Part shown: in pieces, positions 54,162 through 61,608 of the stretch
Layout: each line of letters starts with the position of its first letter
Position numbering within the stretch: the first letter of the stretch is position 1
Source of the DNA: Gelidibacter maritimus
GTDB taxonomy: Bacteria; Bacteroidota; Bacteroidia; Flavobacteriales; Flavobacteriaceae
Direction of reading: 5' to 3'
Assembly (NCBI RefSeq): GCF_014062315.1
Contig: NZ_JACGLT010000002.1
Coordinates: forward strand, 473,007 to 537,006
DNA: 64,000 nt
Made by a program: the position numbers and the translations under genes
The notes under the pieces: model-generated
The model's database searches: none
What the model was told of the DNA's origin: nothing
Seen by the model: the letters and a program-made list of their open reading frames with translations, nothing else

Positions 54162-54235
54162 GGTCCTATAGCTCAGCTGGTTAGAGCACTTGACTCATAA
54201 TCAAGTGGTCCCTGGTTCGAGCCCAGGTGGGACCA
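54162..54235 (+). tRNA. tRNA with anticodon CAT (Ile2 or elongator Met)
   Basis: The 74-nt cloverleaf has acceptor GGTCCTA/TGGGACC (one G-T pair), D arm AGCTCAGCTGGTTAGAGC, anticodon stem CTTGA/TCAAG with loop CTCATAA, and T arm CCTGG-TTCGAGC-CCAGG. The CAT anticodon can be elongator Met or, after lysidine modification, Ile2. The G30-C40 pair next to A31-T39 is like E. coli Ile2, a weak lean to Ile2. The accessory region starts just after its 3' end. Confidence 0.92.
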
Positions 54236-54248
54236 CATTAGTAAAGAC

Positions 54249-54284
54249 AAGCCTTTCAAGAAGTTGAAAGGCTTTGTTGTTTTT
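54249..54284 (+). terminator. intrinsic terminator of the CAT tRNA
   Basis: AAGCCTTTCA and TGAAAGGCTT form a 10-bp stem closing AGAAGT, followed by TGTTGTTTTT. Confidence 0.8.
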
Positions 54285-54289
54285 GCCTC

Positions 54290-54309
54290 AGTACAACATT
54301 AGTACAACA
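54290..54309. repeat. direct repeat AGTACAACA at the island boundary
   Basis: Two copies of AGTACAACA (54290-54298 and 54301-54309) are separated by TT, 55-75 nt from the tRNA 3' end. Short direct repeats in this position often are recombinase arm sites; here this is inference. Confidence 0.45.
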
Positions 54310-54351
54310 ATTCTTCTTTCTTTTGCTTTCATTTATTCTTATCTTTAAGTT

Positions 54352-55032
54352 GTGGAACGCTTAGCTGAAATATTTGCAAGTTGGCTATATCAAAGCAGAA
54401 GGGAACTGAAACTATTATGGTTAAGGCACGGTGCTTTGACAACCAATAGACTTTCTATTTTGGTCATATGCATTTTCGGCATAATGCCATTGACCTTTTA
54501 TTTTTTAATTTCGCGTAACAGTTACTCGATAGCACAAATTATAGCAAGCTATATTTTCGTTTCGTTATTGTTCAGTTTGTCCCTATTGCTGGTCATTACT
54601 TGGTTCAAGTCCGAGGAATTGTTCAAGAATAATGTCCAGGGTTTTTCTTTTTTGCCATTGTCCCCATCGAGAATCGATACCGTTTTTTTTGGTTTTGACA
54701 GTAATGATGTCGAGAACTTACTTCGACTCGTTAATGGACTACCAACAGAGCAAAAAATTGTCATCAGGGAAACTCCAAAGAACAAACAATCGGGAAACAT
54801 CAGGTTTCTATTTACATTTTTGGACCTGATTGTCCGAGGCGGCATCTTTAGAATGGACACCAAACCCAAGGAGGCATTGAACATGCTCATCTCCGAACGT
54901 TTTACCTTTCAGAATACCGAAATAAACCCAAGCACACTGCCCTCAAGTTATTCCAAATGGTGCTCGGCCACCCATGAAGGTAATTATGACGACGTTCGAA
55001 AGGACATCTCTAAAGCATTGGGCATCTCATAA
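54352..55032 (+). CDS. unknown membrane protein at the left end of the island
   Basis: This 226-residue protein starts with GTG at 54352. It has two strong membrane helices (about 35-54 and 60-83) and a cytoplasmic C-terminal part of about 140 residues. The latter contains FLFTFLDLIVRGGIFRMDTK and an acidic end (EGNYDDVRKDISKALGIS) that looks helical. I recognise no family. The position between tRNA and excisionase gene suggests an accessory role in the island. Confidence 0.6.
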   Translation: MERLAEIFASWLYQSRRELKLLWLRHGALTTNRLSILVICIFGIMPLTFYFLISRNSYSIAQIIASYIFVSLLFSLSLLLVITWFKSEELFKNNVQGFSFLPLSPSRIDTVFFGFDSNDVENLLRLVNGLPTEQKIVIRETPKNKQSGNIRFLFTFLDLIVRGGIFRMDTKPKEALNMLISERFTFQNTEINPSTLPSSYSKWCSATHEGNYDDVRKDISKALGIS

Positions 55033-55100
55033 TTTTTATGCTTCCCTCATTTTTATAAGGAAAACTTAGAGCAATTCTAAAGCAATCGTTATTTCCCTAT

Positions 55101-55132
55101 TGTTTTTACTGCATATACCGTCATATGTTTGC
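55101..55132 (+). promoter_or_regulatory. putative promoter of the excisionase-primase operon
   Basis: TTGTTTTT at 55101 and TATGTTTG at 55125-55132 (TAnnTTTG) are about 21 nt apart, a fitting Bacteroidota -33/-7 pair, about 59 nt before the HTH gene start. Confidence 0.5.
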
Positions 55133-55190
55133 GGTGTACAATCAAAGTAAAAGGCCTTTTACTCATTATTAATTCTTAAACATCAAGATT

Positions 55191-55490
55191 ATGAATGAGC
55201 AGGAAAACGTTGTGGATTTGTTGCAGGATATCAAAGGCCTGCTATCCCACACAAAAAAAGTATACAATATTGATGACCTGGTAAAATACACAGGGCTGTC
55301 CAAAAGCAAAATCTACAAACTCTCACAGTTAAAATTGATCCCGGCAGGAAACAACAAGCACATTCGACAACTCTTCTTTAACAAAGAAGAAATCGACGCC
55401 TGGCTTCTGGGGGAACCCAATCTATCCGACGAATTTTTAGAGCGGCAGTTCAATGAACAGTTGTTGACCAATAAAAAGCCCAGATCATGA
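55191..55490 (+). CDS. excisionase-like helix-turn-helix protein
   Basis: This 99-residue protein carries an excisionase/MerR-type winged HTH: YNIDDLVKYTGLSKSKIYKL, with the wing region NKHIRQLFFNKEEIDAWLLG. Such proteins bind next to the operon or att site and control excision or gene expression. Its stop overlaps the start of the primase-helicase gene by 4 nt. Confidence 0.85.
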   Translation: MNEQENVVDLLQDIKGLLSHTKKVYNIDDLVKYTGLSKSKIYKLSQLKLIPAGNNKHIRQLFFNKEEIDAWLLGEPNLSDEFLERQFNEQLLTNKKPRS

Positions 55491-56683
55491 AAGAGCCAAC
55501 TTACATCCGCGTGGGAACGACGTATTATAAATTGGTGCAAATCCCAACCATAGCGGGAAAACTGAATGAAATAATTGTGCCCTGGACGCTTGAGGCACTT
55601 CGGCAGGATTACGGAAAGAGCTTCATTGGAAGGATAAAGAAGTATGACGGGTTTATCTGTGTTCCCAACCATTTGGACTTTAAACAGGAATGGCACGGTT
55701 TCTATAATACCTATGCACCGTTGCCCCACAAACTTCAGAAGGGGGATTTTACCTGTACGCTACAGCTAATGGAACATATTTTTGGTGAGCAGCTCAACCT
55801 GGGCATGGATTATATTCAATTGTTGTTCAAGAGGCCAATTCAGATACTCCCCATATTATGTTTAGTGTCCAAGGAAAGGTCCACGGGCAAGACCACTTTT
55901 CTCAAATGGCTGAAAATGGTTTTTGATGGAAATCTGACCTATCTGACCAACGATAGCTTCAATAGCCAATTCAATGCAGATTGGGCGAACAAGCTCTTGA
56001 TCTGCATAGACGAAGTGCTTTTCAATAAAGAGGAACTCACCGAGCGCATCAAGTACTTGAGTACGACGAATTTCAACAAATTGGAAGCCAAGGGAAAGGA
56101 CAAAAGGGAGGTTGAGTTTTTTGGAAAATTTATCCTTTGCAGTAACAACGAAGATAACTTTATAAAGATTGACAACAACGAGACCAGGTTTTGGGTGTTG
56201 AAGATCCCTTCCCTGAAAAAGGAAGAAACACAATTTCTGAAATATCTGGAAGCGGAGATACCCGCTTTGCTTTACCACCTTCAACATCGAGAACTGACCA
56301 GTCCACAGATGACCCGCATGTGGTTCTCCCCCTCCCAGATCAGGACCAAAGCTTTGGAGAATTTGATGTCCAACAATAGAAACCGTGTAGAAAAGGAACT
56401 GGCCAGCATTGTTCTTAATGCCATGGAGACGTTGGAGGAAGAAGAGATAAAATTATGCCCCTTGGATGCCCTTCACCTCTTGAACCGAACGCGGGTCAAA
56501 ACCGATCTTACCCAATTGAGACAAATATTTAAAAAGGACTGGAACCTGACCAATCAAGAGAATTCCATGGCCTATAAAAAATTGATGATTTGGCAGGAAG
56601 GTGGAATGGGGTTTACCGATGCAAAGGGAAGGTACTATACGATAGAAAAAGATTTCTTACTAAAACACTTTGGAGAGGATTAG
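55487..56683 (+). CDS. primase-helicase family ATPase (DUF5906-like)
   Basis: This 398-residue protein has a Walker A SKERSTGKTTFLKWL (about residues 126-140), a Walker B KLLICIDEVLFNKEE, and a sensor-like KFILCSNNEDNFIKIDNNET followed by RFWVLKIPSL. This is the SF3-helicase-like pattern of plasmid and island replication proteins in Bacteroidota. The C-terminal region (about 280-398) is a helical DNA-binding-like domain. It probably unwinds DNA for replication of the excised element, together with the Toprim primase gene downstream. Confidence 0.85.
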   Translation: MKEPTYIRVGTTYYKLVQIPTIAGKLNEIIVPWTLEALRQDYGKSFIGRIKKYDGFICVPNHLDFKQEWHGFYNTYAPLPHKLQKGDFTCTLQLMEHIFGEQLNLGMDYIQLLFKRPIQILPILCLVSKERSTGKTTFLKWLKMVFDGNLTYLTNDSFNSQFNADWANKLLICIDEVLFNKEELTERIKYLSTTNFNKLEAKGKDKREVEFFGKFILCSNNEDNFIKIDNNETRFWVLKIPSLKKEETQFLKYLEAEIPALLYHLQHRELTSPQMTRMWFSPSQIRTKALENLMSNNRNRVEKELASIVLNAMETLEEEEIKLCPLDALHLLNRTRVKTDLTQLRQIFKKDWNLTNQENSMAYKKLMIWQEGGMGFTDAKGRYYTIEKDFLLKHFGED

Positions 56684-56898
56684 GAAAATGATGCAGCGAT
56701 TCGATGACAGGGGAACCCTATATTTATGGGTAATACGGGCAGTTGTCATCATTTTCAATATAATTCGCTGATGAAAGGAAAAACACACTTCAAGTTAAGG
56801 TATATTTTGATGAAACGATGACAGATAGTATTTAAGACCAGTAAATATAAGGGATTAGACTGTCATCGTTTTGTCATCATTCTGTCATCAAAAAAATA
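56684..56898. other. intergenic region between helicase and primase genes
   Basis: This 215-nt stretch has a repeated TGTCATC(G/A) theme (for example 56741-56753 and 56863-56889) and no open frame. Short iterated sequences between replication genes may be a replication origin of the island, but the pattern is too weak to call. Confidence 0.35.
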
Positions 56899-57798
56899 AT
56901 GATGACAGGACTAAGATCTGAAAAACCTAAAACAGATAGGCTGATGAAAAGAAAAATAAACTGTGAAAGCGCCCGAGCTTTTCCCATCGAAAAGGCGCTG
57001 GCAAAACTCGGGCACTTTCCCCAAAGGACAACGGAAAAAGAAGCTTGGTTCCTGAGTCCTTTCAGGTCAGAAACCCAAGCCTCTTTTAAAGTCTCCAAAA
57101 CCAGAAACCGATGGTATGACCATGGTGAAGGGGTGGGAGGTAATGTAATTGATTTGATTTGTAGAATTCTGAATTGTTCTGTGAAGGAAGCTCTGGTATA
57201 TTTGAATCAAGATAGGCCTTCTTTTTCTTTTCAACAGCAACAACATTTCAATACGAATGACATTGGGATAACCGTTACCAAAGTTCAGAACATCAAGCAC
57301 CCGGCATTGATCCAGTATTTGAACCTGAGAGGGATTCCATTACCTATTGCGAAGGTCTATTGCCATGAAGTGTGGTACAGTTTTAAGAATTCTAAGTTTT
57401 TTACGATTGGGTTACGGAACTACAACGGTGGATGGGAATTGCGCAATAGGATTTTCAAGAATGGATGTAGCCCTAAATCCTATACCTATCTCCGAAACAA
57501 CAATAAGCAGCTGATCGTTTTGGAAGGGATGTTTGATTTGTTATCGCTGGCCGTCTTAAACGAAAATTTGATAAAGGTTTCAGATGTTTTGGTTTTGAAT
57601 TCCGTTGCGTTTGTCAAAGATGTTGAAGTGCATTTTTCAAACTATGAAGTGATTGGTCTCTATTTAGATCATGATGAAGCAGGAAGAAATATCACCCTTT
57701 ATTTAACAAATAAATATCGCCATGTCCTGGATAAAAGTGATGGTTATAAAAACCATAAGGATTTAAACGATTTTTTGTGCCATGAGAGAAAAGGATGA
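56899..57798 (+). CDS. Toprim-domain DNA primase of the island
   Basis: This 299-residue protein may start at 56899 or at the ATG at 56944. A primase N-terminal zinc-finger-like region includes FLSPFRSETQASFKVSKTRN and RWYDHGEGVGGNVIDLICR, matching the CHC2 fold core though the cysteine/histidine zinc ligands are not obvious. A Toprim domain follows, with QLIVLEGMFDLLSLAVL (Glu) and GLYLDHDEAGRNITLYL (DxD). It should make primers for replication of the excised element. It overlaps the mobC gene by 17 nt. Confidence 0.85.
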   Translation: MMTGLRSEKPKTDRLMKRKINCESARAFPIEKALAKLGHFPQRTTEKEAWFLSPFRSETQASFKVSKTRNRWYDHGEGVGGNVIDLICRILNCSVKEALVYLNQDRPSFSFQQQQHFNTNDIGITVTKVQNIKHPALIQYLNLRGIPLPIAKVYCHEVWYSFKNSKFFTIGLRNYNGGWELRNRIFKNGCSPKSYTYLRNNNKQLIVLEGMFDLLSLAVLNENLIKVSDVLVLNSVAFVKDVEVHFSNYEVIGLYLDHDEAGRNITLYLTNKYRHVLDKSDGYKNHKDLNDFLCHERKG

Positions 57799-58291
57799 GA
57801 TTGAACGAAAAAGGGAGCAGCAGTATCTAAAGATTCCTGCCCATTTGCTCAAACATTCTGAAAGTGTGGAATTGGATCTGGAAGAGGATGCCAATGGAAT
57901 GGGAGTTGTCCTGGGTAGGAATTCGAGATGTGTGTCTGTGGCCACATTCTCGTTTGCTCCCGAAGGTCGCAAAGAAAAAAAACGGGTGTTTAAGGGGAAA
58001 AGTGATCTGGTCAAGTTCAGATGTTCCATCTACGAAAAGAAGCTCTTGACAATTAAGGCATCGTCTTCAGGATTGAGCCTAAGCGAGTATATCCGGCGTG
58101 CCGTATTCGATAAGGAAATTACGGAACGTTTTAGCGAGGAACACATCAAACTTTATAAAATGATGATCAAATACCATAATAATTTTAAGGCTATTGGGAA
58201 CATGTACAGAAAACGGAATCCCAAGCTGACCGAATCGGTATATGCCCTGGCCAATGAAATCAAGGCACATCTTAAAAAATTTCAATCATGA
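57782..58291 (+). CDS. MobC-like relaxosome accessory protein
   Basis: This 169-residue protein has a basic middle segment (FAPEGRKEKKRVFKGKSDLV), then KFRCSIYEKKLLTIKASSSG with LSLSEYIRRAVFDKEI, the ribbon-helix-helix of MobC-type proteins. The C-terminal helical part includes YKMMIKYHNNFKAIGNMYRK, a conserved MobC region. It should bind the transfer origin and help the relaxase nick. Its stop overlaps the relaxase start by 4 nt. Confidence 0.85.
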   Translation: MREKDEIERKREQQYLKIPAHLLKHSESVELDLEEDANGMGVVLGRNSRCVSVATFSFAPEGRKEKKRVFKGKSDLVKFRCSIYEKKLLTIKASSSGLSLSEYIRRAVFDKEITERFSEEHIKLYKMMIKYHNNFKAIGNMYRKRNPKLTESVYALANEIKAHLKKFQS

Positions 58292-59145
58292 TAGGAAAGG
58301 GCAAAAGCATATCACACACCCGGGCATCGATGGCCTATGGCTGGAACCAGGAAAAGGATGCCGAGATCGTGCTCAAGGAATTTTTGCATGGCGATTCCCC
58401 AGCGGAAATCACCAAAGAATTCAAAATGATCCAGGACCAAAATCATAACTGTACCAAGAATACCCTGTCCTTTATCCTGAGCCCAACGATAGAAGACGGT
58501 AGGAAATTGGATAAAGACAAGCTGCAGATCATTACCAAACGATTCATTCACGAGATGAAACTCGGAGAGCGTCAGGCCATCGCCTTTGTGCATAAGGACA
58601 AAGAACATAAGCACATCCATTTATATGTCAACCGAATTGATTTCAGGGGCGTGACCTACAATGACAGTTTTATAGGCAAACGGTGCCAGTTGGCAGCAGA
58701 AAAAGTGGCAGAGCATATGGGACTGACCACTGTCAAGCAAGTACAATTTGAAAAGGAATTGAACCTGAAGGACATACGCACAGAGATCAAGCGCAGGCAT
58801 GACCTGACCATGGCCCATTTAAAACCGAAATCATTTGATGCTTACATAAAAGCCATGGAAACCGATGGAGTAAAAGTCATCCCAACAATAAATAAACAAA
58901 ACAATCTACAGGGTTTCCGCTTTGAATTTGATGGGCACAATTTAAAGGGCAGCGAAGTCCACCGCAACATGTCCATAGGGAATATTGGCAAACAAATGGG
59001 CCAACTTGAAGGCATCAAGAGTTTAAAAAACAATAACGTTGGGGTGGCATTGGCAGGAAATACAGTTGGCCTTGGGCCAAAATTAGCTTTAAAACTGACC
59101 AAGTTCATTATCAAGAAAACAATACAACAGGGATTATCCTATTAA
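58288..59145 (+). CDS. relaxase/mobilization nuclease
   Basis: This 285-residue protein has the relaxase N-terminus ISHTRASMAYGWNQEKDAEI, with the likely catalytic tyrosine Y17, and the metal-binding three-histidine motif HKDKEHKHIHLYVNRIDFRG. It resembles Bacteroidota MobA/MobB relaxases. It is shorter than many, lacking a large C-terminal helicase or primase part, consistent with a mobilizable rather than self-transmissible element. It nicks oriT and leads DNA into a recipient. The oriT itself was not located. Confidence 0.88.
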   Translation: MIGKGKSISHTRASMAYGWNQEKDAEIVLKEFLHGDSPAEITKEFKMIQDQNHNCTKNTLSFILSPTIEDGRKLDKDKLQIITKRFIHEMKLGERQAIAFVHKDKEHKHIHLYVNRIDFRGVTYNDSFIGKRCQLAAEKVAEHMGLTTVKQVQFEKELNLKDIRTEIKRRHDLTMAHLKPKSFDAYIKAMETDGVKVIPTINKQNNLQGFRFEFDGHNLKGSEVHRNMSIGNIGKQMGQLEGIKSLKNNNVGVALAGNTVGLGPKLALKLTKFIIKKTIQQGLSY

Positions 59146-59150
59146 ATAAA

Positions 59151-59480
59151 ATGACCATGACAAAACTTGAAGAATTCAACGCACTTTTGGTCAATGAGAC
59201 CACTGACTTTAAAAATGCTCTGGAAAAGTTGGAGGAACTAAATGCCCAGTTAAAAGAAACGAAAATCAAGATGGACCTAACCGAGTATAAAACCATAGTC
59301 GAAATCCATCAGGAAAAAATGGCATCACATTTAGAATCGATGGATCGTTTTGAAAATCATTTTGACACTATAATAAAACAGGCCAAAATTTATCCGAATT
59401 GGGCGGTGATAGTGTTTATTGTGAGTTTGGTAATGGGATTGGGAGCGATGATTTTTATGCTAATGTATTATTTTAGATGA
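59151..59480 (+). CDS. small coiled-coil protein with C-terminal membrane anchor
   Basis: This 109-residue protein has an N-terminal coiled coil (about 5-75) and one membrane helix (about 83-105, WAVIVFIVSLVMGLGAMIFM), ending in YYFR. Such genes often follow relaxase genes in Bacteroidota islands; the function is unknown. Its stop codon lies in the first bases of the attC-like repeat copy that is interrupted by the IS110-family element. Confidence 0.7.
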   Translation: MTMTKLEEFNALLVNETTDFKNALEKLEELNAQLKETKIKMDLTEYKTIVEIHQEKMASHLESMDRFENHFDTIIKQAKIYPNWAVIVFIVSLVMGLGAMIFMLMYYFR

Positions 59481-59583
59481 TGAGCAGTGGCGTGGTTTGT
59501 CACGAACAATTGCAAACAGGTACTTGCCATTGGAAAATCCGCAGGATTTTCCAAGTAGGCGTGGACAAGCCATTGCTTATAGC
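59480..59583 (+). repeat. attC-like foldable repeat, copy 1 (left part, interrupted by IS110)
   Basis: The stem is ATGAGCAGTGGC (59480-59491) with GCCATTGCTTAT (59569-59580), giving 12 consecutive pairs, two of them G-T. The interior carries a second hairpin GGAAAATCC/GGATTTTCC (about 59532-59551). The copy stops at TTATAGC (59577-59583), and the rest (CATTGTTGTGTGC) lies at 61011-61023 on the far side of the IS. The first about 14 nt of copy 2 are missing here. Confidence 0.85.
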
Positions 59584-59638
59584 ATCTATGAAAAAGCAGC
59601 GAGTCTCGTATCTTTAAAGTTCACCAAAACAATAAGAT

Positions 59639-60694
59639 ATGAAATTAGAACCCACTGCCCAACCAAAGTTATACATTGGCATCGACATTCACAAGCGTAG
59701 CTGGAAAGTTCATTGCGCCACCGATCTTTTTGGCGGCAAGTCATTCGCTATGCCCCCAAAGCCTGAAGTGTTATACGAGTATGTAGCCAAACATTTTCCC
59801 GACCATCAGGTTACTACAGCTTATGAAGCAGGTTGTTGCGGCTATTACGCCCATCGTAGTTTTGAGGCATACGGCTGGCATTCCCTGGTAGTGAACCCTG
59901 CCGACATCCACCGCAAGGGAAAGGAACGTTTTACCAAGACCGATAAAATAGATGCCCAATTGATAAGTAGAGAGCTCAAGGATGGCAGACTTGAGAGTAT
60001 TCACGTTCCCCATGTGGAGCGGGAGCAATTGCGCAGTCTTTTCAGAAGAAGAAACGATCTGGTTAAGGATTACAGGCGTATCAAGAGCCTTATAAAAATG
60101 CAGTTGCTGTATTTTGGCATTGCTATTCCCGAGGAGTTTGATAATGACCATTGGAGCCACAAGTTCCGCGGTTGGGTGGACGAAGTAGTCTTTGCATATC
60201 CATCGGCGCGCGAGACACTGGACAGCAGAATGCGGAGCTTCAGGTTCATAGACCAGGAGCTGCGGGATGTCTCCACAAAGATGCGCGCCTATTGCCGCAA
60301 GCATTACAAGAAGGATTATTATTTATTGAAAAGTATTCCGGGAATAGGCGGGATTGTGGCCTGCGGCATTATCTGCGAGCTTGGCGATCTGCGACGCTTT
60401 AACAGCATAAAACATCTTGCGGGCTATGTTGGTCTGGCACCCGGAATCCACCAAAGTGGGGACAACCAAAAGAGCACAGGCATTACAATGCGCGCCCATA
60501 GATTGATGCGAAGTTATTTTATAGAAGCGTCCTGGCAGGCCATCAGGACAGACCCCATAATGCAGACGTATTACCGCAAGCATTTGGGAAAAAACGTCAA
60601 ATCAATAATAATCAAGGTGGCCCGTAAATTATTGAGCAGGACCTTGGCTGTCATAAAAACAGAAACCCCTTATGCGATAGGGGTCATAGAATAA
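59639..60694 (+). CDS. IS110 family transposase (DEDD recombinase)
   Basis: This 351-residue enzyme has the RuvC-like DEDD domain: LYIGIDIHKRSWKVH (Asp), TTAYEAGCCGYYAHR (Glu) and FTKTDKIDAQLISREL (two Asp). The C-terminal transposase_20 domain with the catalytic serine region is SIPGIGGIVACGIICELGDL, then HLAGYVGLAPGIHQSGDNQK and STGITMRAHRLMR. IS110-family enzymes are directed by a bridge RNA from the element's non-coding end. Here that end is likely the 3' side. Confidence 0.95.
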   Translation: MKLEPTAQPKLYIGIDIHKRSWKVHCATDLFGGKSFAMPPKPEVLYEYVAKHFPDHQVTTAYEAGCCGYYAHRSFEAYGWHSLVVNPADIHRKGKERFTKTDKIDAQLISRELKDGRLESIHVPHVEREQLRSLFRRRNDLVKDYRRIKSLIKMQLLYFGIAIPEEFDNDHWSHKFRGWVDEVVFAYPSARETLDSRMRSFRFIDQELRDVSTKMRAYCRKHYKKDYYLLKSIPGIGGIVACGIICELGDLRRFNSIKHLAGYVGLAPGIHQSGDNQKSTGITMRAHRLMRSYFIEASWQAIRTDPIMQTYYRKHLGKNVKSIIIKVARKLLSRTLAVIKTETPYAIGVIE

Positions 60695-60729
60695 TAAAAT
60701 AAACAGATAACAAAGCTCACAAAGAAGTA

Positions 60730-60960
60730 TTAAAAGCCCGTACCACAAAACAACGTAGGTGATCCAAGAGATTGGAATCACATCTTTATAGCAAGTGGCC
60801 GGGTTTATTATAGCTTATAATCATACAGATGCCGGTGACCGCGCTTGGACGATGGATCACATATAGGATGCGGAGCAAGTTATATGGTATTGAAATATTG
60901 ATAATCCTATCGGAATTATCAACATTCCAACACCCCAAAATAATCATTATGAGATAATTA
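60730..60960 (+). ncRNA. candidate bridge RNA region of the IS110/IS1111 element
   Basis: The 3' non-coding stretch of the IS contains several hairpins. One is GATCCAA/TTGGAATC (60759-60777). One is the palindromic TTATAGCTTATAA (60808-60820) inside GGCCGG/CCGG (60797-60834). A strong one is TTGATAAT/ATTATCAA (60897-60921). The heptamer TTATAGC, identical to the left flank of the insertion site, occurs twice (60786-60792 and 60808-60814), as expected if one guide loop reads the target. Location downstream of the transposase fits the IS1111 group. This is inference from position and matches. Confidence 0.5.
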
Positions 60961-61010
60961 AAATAAAAATATTATTTTTGAAGAACGGGATTAGTGCTTT
61001 TCATAGGACA

Positions 61011-61023
61011 CATTGTTGTGTGC
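61011..61023 (+). repeat. attC-like repeat copy 1, right remainder
   Basis: CATTGTTGTGTGC continues copy 1 after the IS. Copy 2 shares CATTGTTG and then diverges at once (AACTAAACC). The shared sequence therefore ends at the GTTG box, where an integron-type exchange would switch neighbours. Confidence 0.65.
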
Positions 61024-61029
61024 TGTGTT

Positions 61030-61455
61030 TTATTCTTTTTGGAAGTCTATTTTTAAATTCCGATAACCAATATATTCCACATTCATTTTGTTCAATTTTC
61101 CTTTAAGTTCGCTTTTATATAATCCATCCGAATCAGCTTTAATGTCTATTTGTTGAATTGAATCATTTTGGATTATGAATAGATAAATTTGCGCGCCAAT
61201 CAGTGGTTCTTTCGTTTTTGAATTAAATATTTTTCCTCTTATTAATTTTAGGTTCAGTTCATTAATATCCATAGAGATTTCATCCATTACCACACAGCCA
61301 TCTCGTCCAACAAATCCGTAATCTGGTTTGCGATCAACAATTAAGTTATTCGCAGTTTTGTCTTCGATTCTTAATTCTGGCATTTCAGTTGAACTTTGAG
61401 AAAAAACAGAATTGCAAAAAACAGTTAGGAACATTAAAATTAGAATTCTCTTCAT
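61030..61455 (-). CDS. secreted carboxypeptidase-regulatory-like (Ig-fold) protein, cassette-like gene
   Basis: This 141-residue protein has a signal peptide (ILILMFLTVFCNSVFSQS), a short linker, and a C-terminal CarboxypepD_reg-like beta domain (about 60-140) with LIRGKIFNSKTKEPLIGAQI and SDGLYKSELKGKLNKMNVEY. Similar domains occur as small stand-alone proteins or receptor N-termini in Bacteroidota. It is the only gene between the two attC-like repeat copies, which is the layout of a one-gene cassette. It lies on the minus strand relative to the repeats as written. Confidence 0.75.
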   Translation of the reverse strand: MKRILILMFLTVFCNSVFSQSSTEMPELRIEDKTANNLIVDRKPDYGFVGRDGCVVMDEISMDINELNLKLIRGKIFNSKTKEPLIGAQIYLFIIQNDSIQQIDIKADSDGLYKSELKGKLNKMNVEYIGYRNLKIDFQKE

Positions 61456-61471
61456 AAGTTTGGTTTACATT

Positions 61472-61604
61472 GCACACAACGGTCTCGGCTATGAGTAGTT
61501 GCGTGGGTTAGCACTTAACTTTGCAAGTACACACCAAATTGAAAATCCGCGAGGATTTTCAGAAGTAGGCGAGAACAAGCAATTACTTATAGCCATTGTT
61601 GAAC
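61472..61604 (+). repeat. attC-like foldable repeat, copy 2
   Basis: Outer arms CAAC (61477-61480) and GTTG (61598-61601) are separated by an internal loop (GGTCTC versus ATT) from a 16-bp stem: GGCTATGAGTAGTTGC (61487-61502) with GCAATTACTTATAGCC (61579-61594), with two G-T pairs. The apex holds a perfect GAAAATCC/GGATTTTC hairpin (61541-61560). The right end GTTGAAC fits the integron R' consensus GTTRRRY. Relative to copy 1, two stem pairs have changed on both sides, so pairing is conserved. Confidence 0.85.
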
Positions 61605-61608
61605 TAAA

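Larger units (their letters stand above)
54236..59480. mobile_element. mobilizable genomic island next to the CAT tRNA
   Basis: Seven co-directional genes follow the tRNA: an unknown membrane protein, an excisionase-like HTH, a primase-helicase, a Toprim primase, MobC, a relaxase and a small membrane protein. Overlapping starts show tight operons. This is the layout of Bacteroidota mobilizable elements that replicate after excision and use another element's conjugation pore. No tyrosine integrase lies beside the tRNA, and no second copy of the tRNA 3' end is seen in the window, so the right boundary is unknown. The right part was altered by IS110 and IS91-type insertions. Confidence 0.75.
59584..61010 (+). 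mobile_element. IS110/IS1111-family insertion sequence
   Basis: The 1,427-bp element interrupts an attC-like repeat exactly between TTATAGC and CATTGTTG, which are contiguous in copy 2. Subterminal inverted repeats are CTATGAAAAAGC (59586-59597) and GCTTTTCATAG (60996-61006). These differ by one A and lie 2-4 nt inside the ends, as in the IS1111 group. It encodes one transposase and a 3' non-coding stretch of about 315 nt. No target duplication is seen, as expected for this family. Boundaries are read from the interrupted repeat. Confidence 0.85.

Noticed and set aside
59497..59700. Small open frame over the left end of the IS110 element
   Set aside because: It runs through the attC-like repeat and the IS end and stops inside the transposase gene; no protein family fits.
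60151..60402. Second open frame inside the IS110 transposase
   Set aside because: It is out of frame with the well-conserved transposase and has no motif of its own.
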